Part shown: piece after piece, positions 51,268 to 59,132 of the stretch
How positions within the stretch are numbered: position 1 is the stretch's first letter
Layout: each line of letters opens with the position of its first letter
Source: Trebonia sp963774945
GTDB taxonomy: Bacteria; Actinomycetota; Actinomycetes; Streptosporangiales; Streptosporangiaceae
DNA: 64,000 nt
Direction: 5' to 3'
Assembly: GCA_963774945.1 (NCBI GenBank)
Contig: CAVZHA010000017.1
Coordinates: forward strand, 1 to 64,000
The notes under the pieces: generated by a model
The model's database searches: none
What the model was told of the DNA's origin: nothing
Seen by the model: the letters and a program-made list of their open reading frames with translations, nothing else
Translations under genes and position numbers: made by a program

Positions 51268-51716
51268 GTAGTCACTCCTGCGATATTCCGCCCCGCGGTG
51301 CCCGATGCGCGTAAGTGCACCGTGTAGACACCATTGTGTCTGAGCGTACAGAAATGTCTAAGGGCTGTGGTGCTGTGTTGCGCAGCTGATGCAGGTCAAT
51401 CGCCGGCCAATGGCCGGCCAGGAACGGACGCGGCCGTCCCCTGCGTTTGTTGTCAGGCAACGATAACGGCCCCGGCGCGTGCCCGCAGGTCGGCCGCAGC
51501 TTACCGGATCACGCGTGCTACCTGCGCGGTCGGCCGTCTGTGGACGGTCCGTGGCGGCTGTCGTCCGCCACCAAGGGGTCGGTCCCAATTCGGGTGAAAG
51601 CAACAGCGACACGGCGTGGGCAGAGGTAGATCATGGTCATCGGGCCGCCGGCCGGGACGCAATACCCGGTTGGCCGGGGGTAACGCGTAGTAGCAAAGGA
51701 AGGCAGGAACCCCAGT
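51268..51716. promoter_or_regulatory. Divergent region of second conservon and LigM-like gene
   Basis: 449 bp with no credible gene. Contains the shared conservon element GTCTGAGCGTACAGAA (51338-51353), GCTGTGGTG at 51364-51372, and a hairpin GTGGCGG-CTGTCGT-CCGCCAC at 51551-51571. A good AAAGGAAGG site lies at 51695-51703 before the LigM-like gene. Confidence 0.55.
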
Positions 51717-53120
51717 ATGACGCAGCGAAGCCTTGAGGATCTGCTGCAGACGGCCAACCCCGTTGAGCTGCTGCGGAACTCCCAGGAGGGCGCTTACGTC
51801 TATCCGGTCGTCCCGACTGAGTTCTCTAACTGGAAGGCCGAGCAGGTCGCCTGGCAGAAGACCGCGGTGCTGTTCGACCAGAGCCACCACATGGCGAACC
51901 TCTACATCAAGGGTCCGGACGCCCTCAAGCTGATCTCCTACATCGGCTTCAACACGTTCAAGAACTTCCCCACCAACATGGCCAAGCAGCTGGTGCCGGT
52001 CACCTACGACGGCTATGTAATTGGCGACGGCATCCTGTTCCACCTCGAGGAGGACGTCTACGAGTTCGTCGGCCGGGTGCCGACCGTGAACTGGATCCAG
52101 TTCCACGCCGAGGCCGGCGACTGGAACGTCGAGCTCGTCCGCGACGACCGCTCGCCGTCGCGCCCGCTGGGCAAGGCTGTGACCAGGACGCAGTACCGAT
52201 TCCAGATTCAGGGGCCGAACGCCTCCCAGGTGATCGAGAAGCTCAACGGCGGCCCGATCGCGGACATCAGGTTCTTCCGCACTGACTTCATCAACATCAA
52301 GGGCAGGAAGGTCGCCGCGCTCAGGCACGGCATGTCAGGCCAGCCCGGGCTTGAGGTGTTCGGCCCGTACGAGGAGTACTTCGAGATCCGGGACGCGATC
52401 CTGGAGGCGGGCGAGGAGTTCGGCCTCACCCCGGTCGGCTCCCGCGCCTACGCGTCCAACACGCTCGAGTCCGGCTGGATCCCGTCGCCGCTGCCGGCCA
52501 TCTACACCGGCGAGAAGCTGAAGGCGTACCGCGAGTGGCTCCCGGCGGTCGGCTACGAGGGTTTCGCGGGCACGCTCGGCGGCAGCTTCGTGTCCGACAA
52601 CATCGAGGACTACTACCTCACCCCCTACGAGCTCGGCTACGGCCACATGGTCCGGTTCGACCACGACTTCATCGGCCGCGAGGCGCTCGAGGCGATGGAC
52701 AAGCCGTCGCAGCGCCGGAAGGTGACGCTGGCCTGGAACAAGGAGGACGCGGGGAGGATCGCGGCCTCACTGTTCACCGACGAGATCCCGGCCAAGGGCC
52801 TGGACGTGCCGATCTCGAACTACTCCTCGTCGAACTACGACGCGGTGTCGTTGGACGGCAGGCTGGTCGGCCTGTCGCTGTTCACCGGCTACAGCCACAA
52901 CGAGCGGCTTGAGCTGTCGCTCGGCGTCATCGACCCTGCCATCGAGGTCGGCACCGAGGTGACGCTGGTCTGGGGCGAGCCGGACGGCGGCTCCCTCAAG
53001 GCCTCTGTCGAGCGGCCGCACAAGCAGGTGGAGGTGCGCGCTACCGTCTCGCCGGTGCCGTTCTCGGCCGAGGCCCGCGAGCACTACGCGGAGGGCTGGC
53101 GCCTCACCGGCAAGGCCTGA
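51717..53120 (+). CDS. GcvT-family methyltransferase, LigM/vanillate-O-demethylase-like
   Basis: A 467-residue aminomethyltransferase-fold protein. It starts TQRSLEDLLQTANPVELLRNSQEGAYVYPVVPTEFSNWKAEQVAWQKTAVLFDQSHHMANLYIKGPDALKLI, which closely resembles tetrahydrofolate-dependent vanillate/3-O-methylgallate O-demethylases. Later segments are LEVFGPYEEYFEIRDAILEAGEEFGLTPVGSRAYASNTLESGWIPSPLP and LGYGHMVRFDHDFIGREALEAM. It probably takes a methyl group from an aromatic methyl ether onto tetrahydrofolate. The frame is intact. A very strong terminator follows directly, so it is probably monocistronic. Confidence 0.78.
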   Translation: MTQRSLEDLLQTANPVELLRNSQEGAYVYPVVPTEFSNWKAEQVAWQKTAVLFDQSHHMANLYIKGPDALKLISYIGFNTFKNFPTNMAKQLVPVTYDGYVIGDGILFHLEEDVYEFVGRVPTVNWIQFHAEAGDWNVELVRDDRSPSRPLGKAVTRTQYRFQIQGPNASQVIEKLNGGPIADIRFFRTDFINIKGRKVAALRHGMSGQPGLEVFGPYEEYFEIRDAILEAGEEFGLTPVGSRAYASNTLESGWIPSPLPAIYTGEKLKAYREWLPAVGYEGFAGTLGGSFVSDNIEDYYLTPYELGYGHMVRFDHDFIGREALEAMDKPSQRRKVTLAWNKEDAGRIAASLFTDEIPAKGLDVPISNYSSSNYDAVSLDGRLVGLSLFTGYSHNERLELSLGVIDPAIEVGTEVTLVWGEPDGGSLKASVERPHKQVEVRATVSPVPFSAEAREHYAEGWRLTGKA

Positions 53121-53143
53121 AAACAGTTTAAATCACGAGAAGG

Positions 53144-53182
53144 CGCTCGCCCCGGTACCGATAGCAGGTACCGGGGCGAGCG
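53144..53182 (+). terminator. Strong rho-independent terminator
   Basis: CGCTCGCCCCGGTACC and GGTACCGGGGCGAGCG form a perfect 16-bp stem with a 7-base loop, followed by TTATTT. It lies 24 bp after the stop of the LigM-like gene. Confidence 0.9.
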
Positions 53183-53307
53183 TTATTTCATAGGAAACTA
53201 AAATTATTTTCCAAGCTTCAATCCAATGGCCGTCCGGAACCGTATAAGAGGTACCGGGTATGAGGCGAACTCGCATCACGGTCAGTGATGGGGCAGAGGA
53301 GGCAGAT

Positions 53308-53820
53308 GTGTCCAGCCATGTCGACGCGCCGAGCAAGGCGGTCTCGGCGGGCAGACCGTGGTGGCTCGACCTGCTGCTGACGCGCAGCCCCGGGCCCTGG
53401 CGGTCAGCGCTGGCGCGGGTGGCCGTGCTGCTGGTGATCATCGCCGGCGCGGGCCTCACCGTGTACTCGGGCTATATTCACCTGTACCTGTGGGGCAGGC
53501 AGCCCTACCCGTACAGCGCCATCCCCACCATCGGCCCGCTCTTCCTACTCCAGGGCATCGTCGGGATCCTGCTCGGCGTGCTCCTCGTCGTCGCCCGCCG
53601 GCTCTTCGCGGTCCTGCTGGCGGCCGGGTTCCTGGTGGTCTCGGCGGTCGCCCTGATCATCGACGTCGAGGTCGGTATGTTCGGCTTCCAGGACAGCTGG
53701 TCGGTCCCGTACGCGACGAGCACGCTCTACTTGGAGATCGTCGGGGCGGTGCTGCTGCTGATCGCCGCGGGCGCGCTGGCCTGGCCCGCGGTGGCCGCCC
53801 GGTCCTGGCGCAGCCGGTAG
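53308..53820 (+). CDS. Small integral membrane protein (four TM)
   Basis: About 170 residues with four hydrophobic helices (VAVLLVIIAGAGLTVYSGYIHLYLW, IPTIGPLFLLQGIVGILLGVLLVVA, LFAVLLAAGFLVVSAVALIIDV, LEIVGAVLLLIAAGALAWPAVAA). GTG at 53308 is preferred because GAGGAGG lies just upstream; ATG at 53260 would add 16 residues. No family was recognised. The 3' end overlaps the convergent gene by 94 bp. Confidence 0.7.
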   Translation: MSSHVDAPSKAVSAGRPWWLDLLLTRSPGPWRSALARVAVLLVIIAGAGLTVYSGYIHLYLWGRQPYPYSAIPTIGPLFLLQGIVGILLGVLLVVARRLFAVLLAAGFLVVSAVALIIDVEVGMFGFQDSWSVPYATSTLYLEIVGAVLLLIAAGALAWPAVAARSWRSR

Positions 53821-54503
53821 CTGCGCCGGAACTGCCCGTCGCTGACCGGCCAGCGTTCGCCGCCCGGTCCCTCGACCACCCAGTCTCCCGGCCGCGCGGT
53901 CGCGCTGCCCTCCTTCGTCCTCAGCACCACCGCGTCCGCGACCTGCCAGGCGCGGAAGACGCCGACGCGCTGCCAGCGCCCGTCGCGGAGCGGTGCGTGG
54001 CTTGACCGGAACTCCGAGTCGCTGACGGTTCGGACGGTGCCGGCGCCGTCGACGACGTGCCAGTCTCCGGCAACGCCGAACAGTTCCTCGCCCGAGGGCA
54101 GCGTCCAGTGCAGCCGGGACGCCAGCCGGGTGGCGCTCACCACCCCGACGCGCTCGAAGCTGGCCGCCGCCAGCGGGCCGCCGGCCGGCACGATCGGCAG
54201 CAGGCCGGCCTCCTCAAGCCGCGCCAGCTGCCTGCTCACGTCGGCCACCCGGGCGTGCGCGGTCGCCGCCACCTGCTCGAGATCGGCCTGGCTGAGCTCG
54301 ATGAAGCTCCCCGAGGGCACTCGCCGGACCGGCGCCCACTGGCGGCCGAGGCCGGCCACCTGGGCCAGGATCGGGCGCAGGCGCAGGATAACGAGGATGC
54401 GGCCGGGGGACCGCGCCTCCCGAGCCAGCAGCCGCAGCAGCGACAGGGCAGGCCGCCCGCGGCCCACCGGCTGCCGTCGCCGGCGGATGTCGGTCCGGTT
54501 CAA
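53727..54503 (-). CDS. Hypothetical protein with two tandem GDWxV repeats
   Basis: A 258-residue protein of unknown function. Two copies of a roughly 50-residue unit are visible: one ends in AGDWHVVDGAGTVRTVSDSE then FRSSH, the other in PGDWVVEGPGGERWPVSDGQ then FRRSY. Each has a VGV(V/F) start. A winged-helix-like segment precedes them (LSQADLEQVAATAHARVADVSRQLARLEEAGLLPIV). It could be a regulator with a ligand-binding repeat domain. It lies just before the fxs cluster but is transcribed away from it. Confidence 0.55.
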   Translation of the reverse strand: MNRTDIRRRRQPVGRGRPALSLLRLLAREARSPGRILVILRLRPILAQVAGLGRQWAPVRRVPSGSFIELSQADLEQVAATAHARVADVSRQLARLEEAGLLPIVPAGGPLAAASFERVGVVSATRLASRLHWTLPSGEELFGVAGDWHVVDGAGTVRTVSDSEFRSSHAPLRDGRWQRVGVFRAWQVADAVVLRTKEGSATARPGDWVVEGPGGERWPVSDGQFRRSYRLRQDRAATAGQASAPAAISSSTAPTISK

Positions 54504-54960
54504 GATCTCCCCAGCCCACGCGTCCTGCGATGAGTTCTACGTCCAATCATCGGCATCCATCCATATCTTTGCAACGATGTCGAACGCATCCCAGACGAAA
54601 GGGCCAAAGGTCTCGACGTCGACACGGATATATACACACTTGTGTAACACCAGATTGGCGAGAGTCCTCGCAACACCAGATTGCCAACATGAAACGATGG
54701 TAAAATGGGTAAGGGAATTTGTGTGAACCGACGCCTCGTACCGACGCCTCGTGCCGCTACAATGAGCGGGTCGCGAAGCGGTGTGGACGAGACCTGGTAA
54801 CCAGGCTGACCGACTCATTCGGAGTCGCACGGGCAGGTGGCGGGGACACGGCCGGGATGGACGGTCGAGTTTCCGCCGCAGGGAAGCAAGGCACGCGACA
54901 GTACGTGTGTAACTTGCTGTCGACCAATAGCCACCAGGCTCATAGATATTAGGACGAAAC
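54504..54960. promoter_or_regulatory. Upstream region of the fxs cluster with repeats
   Basis: 457 bp, clearly AT-richer than its surroundings near 54540-54730, with no convincing gene. AACACCAGATTG occurs at 54646-54657 and 54672-54683 (26-bp period). CCGACGCCTCGT occurs at 54728-54739 and 54741-54752 (13-bp period). CCTGG-TAA-CCAGG lies at 54793-54805. These are candidate regulator sites for fxsA and the divergent gene. Confidence 0.5.
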
Positions 54961-55140
54961 ATGGTTCCCAACGAAGAACTGCGGTCAGCTGTACCGACCT
55001 TGGTCGCCGATCTGCGTGACATCCCACTGGCCGAGTTGTCGGCCCTTGGCTCGCACGTGCTTGGGAGCGCAATCGGCCGAGTGCTGCCTGGCGCCTCAGC
55101 GGACCTGGTGTCGACGGCCGCGTTTCAGTCGTCCATATAA
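54961..55140 (+). CDS. fxsA: FxsA-type RiPP precursor (FxSxx-COOH peptide)
   Basis: A 59-residue open frame, ATG at 54961 to TAA at 55138. The peptide starts MVPNEELRSAVPTLVADLRD and ends with the exact FxSxx-COOH signature, FQSSI. The middle is a leader of the LRDIPLAELSALGSHVLG type, with conserved-looking IPLAEL and VL segments as in other FxsA leaders. It lies 30 bp before fxsB. The Phe and Ser of FQS are the residues expected to be cross-linked as a three-residue cyclophane by the radical SAM enzyme (established for the family, inferred here). The ribosome binding site is weak (AGGACG). Confidence 0.88.
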   Translation: MVPNEELRSAVPTLVADLRDIPLAELSALGSHVLGSAIGRVLPGASADLVSTAAFQSSI

Positions 55141-55170
55141 CAAGGGTGCGCAAGGGGCCGGCGCGGGTTC

Positions 55171-57657
55171 ATGTCAGCGGTCCAATTTGTCCTCAAGGTG
55201 CACAGTCGCTGCGATTTGGCATGCGATCACTGCTACGTCTATGAGAGCGCCGACCAGAGCTGGCGTAGCCGCCCTCGCGGCATCTCGGCAGAGGTCGCCT
55301 CGCAGGCTGCGATGCGCATCGCGGAGCACGTCAAGACCCACGATCTGCCTGCCGTCGAGGTAGTGCTGCATGGCGGCGAGCCGCTGCTCGCTGGGGTGTC
55401 CGGTCTTCGCCGCATCCTGGCCGAGCTGAAGGGAACGCTCGGCGGCCTTTGCCGACTGCAGATCGGGGTGCATACCAACGGCGTGCGACTGACCGAGGAG
55501 TTCTGCGAGCTCTTCGATGAATACGACGTGCGCGTCGGGGTCTCTCTCGACGGGAACCGCGCTGCAAACGACAGGCATCGCACATACCGCGATGGGCGCA
55601 GCAGCTACGACCAGGCGGTCCGTGGCATCCGGCTGCTCTCGAGCGACCGCTTCCTGCACCTGTACGCGGGGCTCCTCACCACCATTGACGTCGCCAACGA
55701 CCCGCTGGTCGTTTATGAGTCGTTGCTGCGGCTGAGCCCGCCTCGGCTGGATTTCCTGTTGCCCCACGCGACCTGGGATAGCCCACCTGCGCGGACGGAT
55801 GCCTCCGCCGCTCAGTACGCCGACTGGCTGATCTCCATCTTCGATCGCTGGCAGGCCGACGGACGACCGGTCAAGATCAGGACATTCGACTCGATCATCG
55901 ACATGCTGGGCGGCGGCCAAAGCAGTACCGAGGCGCTCGGCCTCAGGCCGGTCCGTATGGTCGTCATCGAGACCGATGGCACGTACGAGCAGGCTGACTC
56001 GCTCAAGGTGGCGTACGAGGGCGCGCCGGCCACTGGCCTTGACGTTTTCCGTCATTCTGTTGACGCCGTCCTCGAGCATCCCGGCCTGGCTGCCCGACAG
56101 CGTGGATTCACAGGACTGTCCGCCGCCTGCAGGCAGTGCCCGGTCGTGACTATCTGTGGCGGCGGCATGTACGCCCATCGCTACAAGTCGGGATCTGCAT
56201 TCGACAATCCATCTGTTTACTGCGGCGACCTGATCAAACTAATTGAGCATGCCAAGGCGGCGCTGCCGCGCCTGTCCGCGTTCGGGCGGTGGAACCCAAA
56301 CCATGTGATCAGCGGCAGCGTGCTCGCTGAGCTGGCGTGCGGACTGGGCGGCGCCGAGGCCATCCGCGAACTCACCCAGGCCCAGCGGTCCCTCCGTCGT
56401 GCTTTGCTGACGGCCGTCTACCAGGCAGGCACGAGCGCGTCGGCCGTCCCGGCAGCGGTCAAGGACAGGATGAAAGCGGCCTGGCAGGTGCTTACCATCT
56501 CCGACGGCGATCGCCGGGGTGCGCTGGACAGCGTGCTCGAACACCCGTACGTGCGTGCGTGGGCGGACCGCTGCCTCGATCGGCTGCCGTCATCCGGCCG
56601 AACAGGGGGCTGCGCTGCGACCGATCACGTCGGGACGGCCCTCCTGGCGGATCTCGACGATCTCGGGGCGGTCGCGGCGGCCGTCGCGATCAGGGGGAGG
56701 GCGGCGGCGCAGCTGACCGTGGCGATGGTCGCAGGCGCGGTGCAGCTGCCTGGGCTTGGCCGGCTCGTGATCAAGCGGGCCGATGACGTGCCGCCGGGTA
56801 GCCGGACCGAGTGGGTGTTCCTCGACATGGACGCCGACTGGCTGCGGATGCGAATTGGAGCGGACGGCCTGCGGCTGCCGCGGGCCAGCCTGCTGGCCAG
56901 TGAGCCCTGCCAGGCGGAGCCGTACCCACCCGACGGCACTCGAGCAGGCGGCGTCACCAGCCTAAGCGCCGCCTGGGAGCCGATTCGCGTGCTTTCAGCG
57001 CCGGGCATCCGGGTCGAATGCGAGGACACCGACTTCTACCGTGAGGGTGACCAAGAGTCAACCGCGGCGCGATTGACCGACGAGGAGTTCGCTCGATCGC
57101 AGCGTGACTTTGCTCTTGCCTGGCAGCAGATCCAAACCAACCACCCAGCCTACGGTCCGGCCCTCGCGGCGGGTCTGGCCGTGCTGACGCCGACGTCGGC
57201 CGGGGCGGGAACGCGTCTTTCCCGACCGGCGTCGCGGCACGCCTTCGGCGCCATCGAGACCGCGCTGCCCGCCGAGCCGACCACCCTGGCGCTAGAGCTG
57301 ATCCGGGGATTCCAGCATGTGAAGCTGGCCGGCCTGCTCGAACTGCTTGATCTTGTTGCCCAGGTGGACAATCGGCCCGATCGAGCGCCGACACAAGCAC
57401 GATCGCGACCGCTTGAAGGGATGCTGCAGGGCGCCTACGCGAACCTCGCGGTCACCGAGTTCTGGCGCGCCCGCGCGGAACTACGCGAATCCGACCACTC
57501 CGAAGCCCGTCAACGGTACGAGCGCTGGCGTGCGCACACGGCGGAGGCAATCGACACGCTGACGGGTTCGAATTCGCTGACCCCGCTGGGCGCTCGGTTT
57601 GTCGAAGGCATGCGGACCGCTATATCCGCCCCCGGCAAGGCTCTCGGCATTCGCTAG
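55171..57657 (+). CDS. fxsB: Radical SAM/SPASM maturase FxsB with degenerate metalloprotease extension
   Basis: An 828-residue enzyme. The radical SAM cluster motif is CDLACDHC (C14, C18, C21) in KVHSRCDLACDHCYVYE. EVVLHGGEPLLAG and VHTNGVRLTEEFCELF follow. The SPASM cysteines are in CRQCPVVTICGGGMYAHRY (about residue 320) and YCGDLIKL. The C-terminal half is the extension found in FxsB proteins. At residues 711-717, IRGFQHV corresponds to the HExxH metalloprotease motif, but the first His and the Glu are replaced by R712 and G713 (last His H716 kept), so it is probably catalytically dead. FxsB-type enzymes form a Phe-Cbeta cross-link in the precursor. Confidence 0.9.
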   Translation: MSAVQFVLKVHSRCDLACDHCYVYESADQSWRSRPRGISAEVASQAAMRIAEHVKTHDLPAVEVVLHGGEPLLAGVSGLRRILAELKGTLGGLCRLQIGVHTNGVRLTEEFCELFDEYDVRVGVSLDGNRAANDRHRTYRDGRSSYDQAVRGIRLLSSDRFLHLYAGLLTTIDVANDPLVVYESLLRLSPPRLDFLLPHATWDSPPARTDASAAQYADWLISIFDRWQADGRPVKIRTFDSIIDMLGGGQSSTEALGLRPVRMVVIETDGTYEQADSLKVAYEGAPATGLDVFRHSVDAVLEHPGLAARQRGFTGLSAACRQCPVVTICGGGMYAHRYKSGSAFDNPSVYCGDLIKLIEHAKAALPRLSAFGRWNPNHVISGSVLAELACGLGGAEAIRELTQAQRSLRRALLTAVYQAGTSASAVPAAVKDRMKAAWQVLTISDGDRRGALDSVLEHPYVRAWADRCLDRLPSSGRTGGCAATDHVGTALLADLDDLGAVAAAVAIRGRAAAQLTVAMVAGAVQLPGLGRLVIKRADDVPPGSRTEWVFLDMDADWLRMRIGADGLRLPRASLLASEPCQAEPYPPDGTRAGGVTSLSAAWEPIRVLSAPGIRVECEDTDFYREGDQESTAARLTDEEFARSQRDFALAWQQIQTNHPAYGPALAAGLAVLTPTSAGAGTRLSRPASRHAFGAIETALPAEPTTLALELIRGFQHVKLAGLLELLDLVAQVDNRPDRAPTQARSRPLEGMLQGAYANLAVTEFWRARAELRESDHSEARQRYERWRAHTAEAIDTLTGSNSLTPLGARFVEGMRTAISAPGKALGIR

Positions 57658-57823
57658 TCGAAGGCCGCGCAATCCCCTCCTGGGGTGGTATTGGCAATTC
57701 TCGACCCGCAGTACCACAAGGCAGCGGGCGCCCTCCTCTGGCAGCGGCAGCGAATTTTCGCTACCGTCGATAGGGGCAGGCATCGGCACGGGTATAGGCG
57801 CCGCTGCCCGGGAGGGACAGTCC

Positions 57824-59104
57824 ATGCCCACTGGCGAACGACGCGTCCTGGACGGGGTGAGCCAGGACGTTCGTCCGTACTTTTTCCTCAGTTACGCACG
57901 GACGCCCAAGCGCGATCCCGCCGACCGGGATAGCCCCGACCGCTGGGTGCACAAACTCTACAGGGACCTGTGCGACGCTATCCTGCAAATGACCGACGTG
58001 CAGCCTGCAGAGGCGGGCTTCATGGACGTCGAGAACAAGGTTGGCGCCGAGTGGTCGCCGGCGCTTATAGACGCGATCAAGAATTGCCGGGTGTTCGTGC
58101 CGCTCTATTCGCGACGGTACTTCGAGAGTGCCAACTGCGGTCGCGAGTGGTTCGCCTTCGCCCGGCGCGAGGTGACGCACCGGGCGCGCGGCGGCGAGCG
58201 GGTCGACGCGATCGTGCCCGCCCTGTGGACGCGGCTCGACCGCCGCCAGATACCCGCGATCGCCCAGACCTTCCAGTACAGTCACCCGGACCTCGGCGAA
58301 CGATACTGCGCGGACGGGTTCTACGGGCTCATCAAGCTTCGGAACTTCCACGCGGACTACCAGCGGGCGGTGCACCGTCTGGCCGAGCGGATCATCGAGG
58401 TCGGAGACAAGAGCGTTGCCCACGGGAACGACGACGTGCAGAGCATGGAGCGAAAGGATTTCGAATCGCTCTCCAGTGCGTTCGGGCCGACCAGCGCCCG
58501 GCGTACAACTAGCGGTCACCTGCAGATAACAGTGCTCGCGCACGACACGTCGACCCTGCCGCAGGGGCGGTCAAGGGACTATTACGGTGCTACGCCGCGA
58601 TCCTGGTCTCCCTATCAGCTGAACTATCCACAGCCGGTGGCGGAATACGCGGTTGAGCTGGCTAAGAATTGTCTCGGCTGTGATCCGCTCATCGATTCAT
58701 TCGACGCGGATACGCCGGGTAATGGCCCACGTGAACGAGCCACGGCGCCCGGGATATGTCTCGTTGACGCGTGGGTCGTTTTGTCGGATGCTCATCATGA
58801 GAAGTTGCGCCGGCTTAATGAGCTGGCAGTGCCGTGGGTTAGCGTGATGATCCCCTGGAATAGTCATGATCAAGGACTTGTCGCCGAGACGGATGTGCTC
58901 CGAGTGAAACTAGAGCAATATCTGGGACTGAAACTATCCGGTGTTCCCAGGCGCTGCCGCATGGCTGCGGACGGAATACCGACAATTCAGGACTTGGCAG
59001 AGCTTCTTCCCGACATGGCGATGATCATGCTGAAGCGATACCACAAGGATGCGCCCGCGCCGACCGACGTAGGCCCGGTCACGCTGCGGCCGCGACTGCA
59101 GTAG
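57824..59104 (+). CDS. fxsC: TIR-like protein FxsC
   Basis: A 426-residue protein. A TIR-type domain starts PYFFLSYARTPKRD (residues 18-31) and continues AGFMDVENKVGAEWSPALIDAIKNC, VFVPLYSRRYFESANCGREWFAFARREV and VPALWTRLD. The C-terminal half (from about residue 230) is a separate domain, with ICLVDAWVVLSDAHHEKLRRLNELAVPWVSVMIPWNSHDQ. This two-part build matches the FxsC family. ATG at 57824 follows GGGAGGG; the ORF is open further upstream without support. It lies 167 bp after fxsB and 29 bp before fxsT. NADase activity of the TIR domain is not evident from the sequence. Confidence 0.85.
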   Translation: MPTGERRVLDGVSQDVRPYFFLSYARTPKRDPADRDSPDRWVHKLYRDLCDAILQMTDVQPAEAGFMDVENKVGAEWSPALIDAIKNCRVFVPLYSRRYFESANCGREWFAFARREVTHRARGGERVDAIVPALWTRLDRRQIPAIAQTFQYSHPDLGERYCADGFYGLIKLRNFHADYQRAVHRLAERIIEVGDKSVAHGNDDVQSMERKDFESLSSAFGPTSARRTTSGHLQITVLAHDTSTLPQGRSRDYYGATPRSWSPYQLNYPQPVAEYAVELAKNCLGCDPLIDSFDADTPGNGPRERATAPGICLVDAWVVLSDAHHEKLRRLNELAVPWVSVMIPWNSHDQGLVAETDVLRVKLEQYLGLKLSGVPRRCRMAADGIPTIQDLAELLPDMAMIMLKRYHKDAPAPTDVGPVTLRPRLQ

Positions 59105-59132
59105 GCCGAGGAAAGAGCCCTGGAGGCTTACA

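Noticed and set aside
53260..53307. ATG start at 53260 for the four-TM protein
   Set aside because: GTG at 53308 has the only good ribosome binding site (GAGGAGG); the longer form remains possible.
54719..54952. A 77-codon ORF before fxsA
   Set aside because: Cys/Arg-rich with no homology recognised, no ribosome binding site, and it covers promoter-like repeats.
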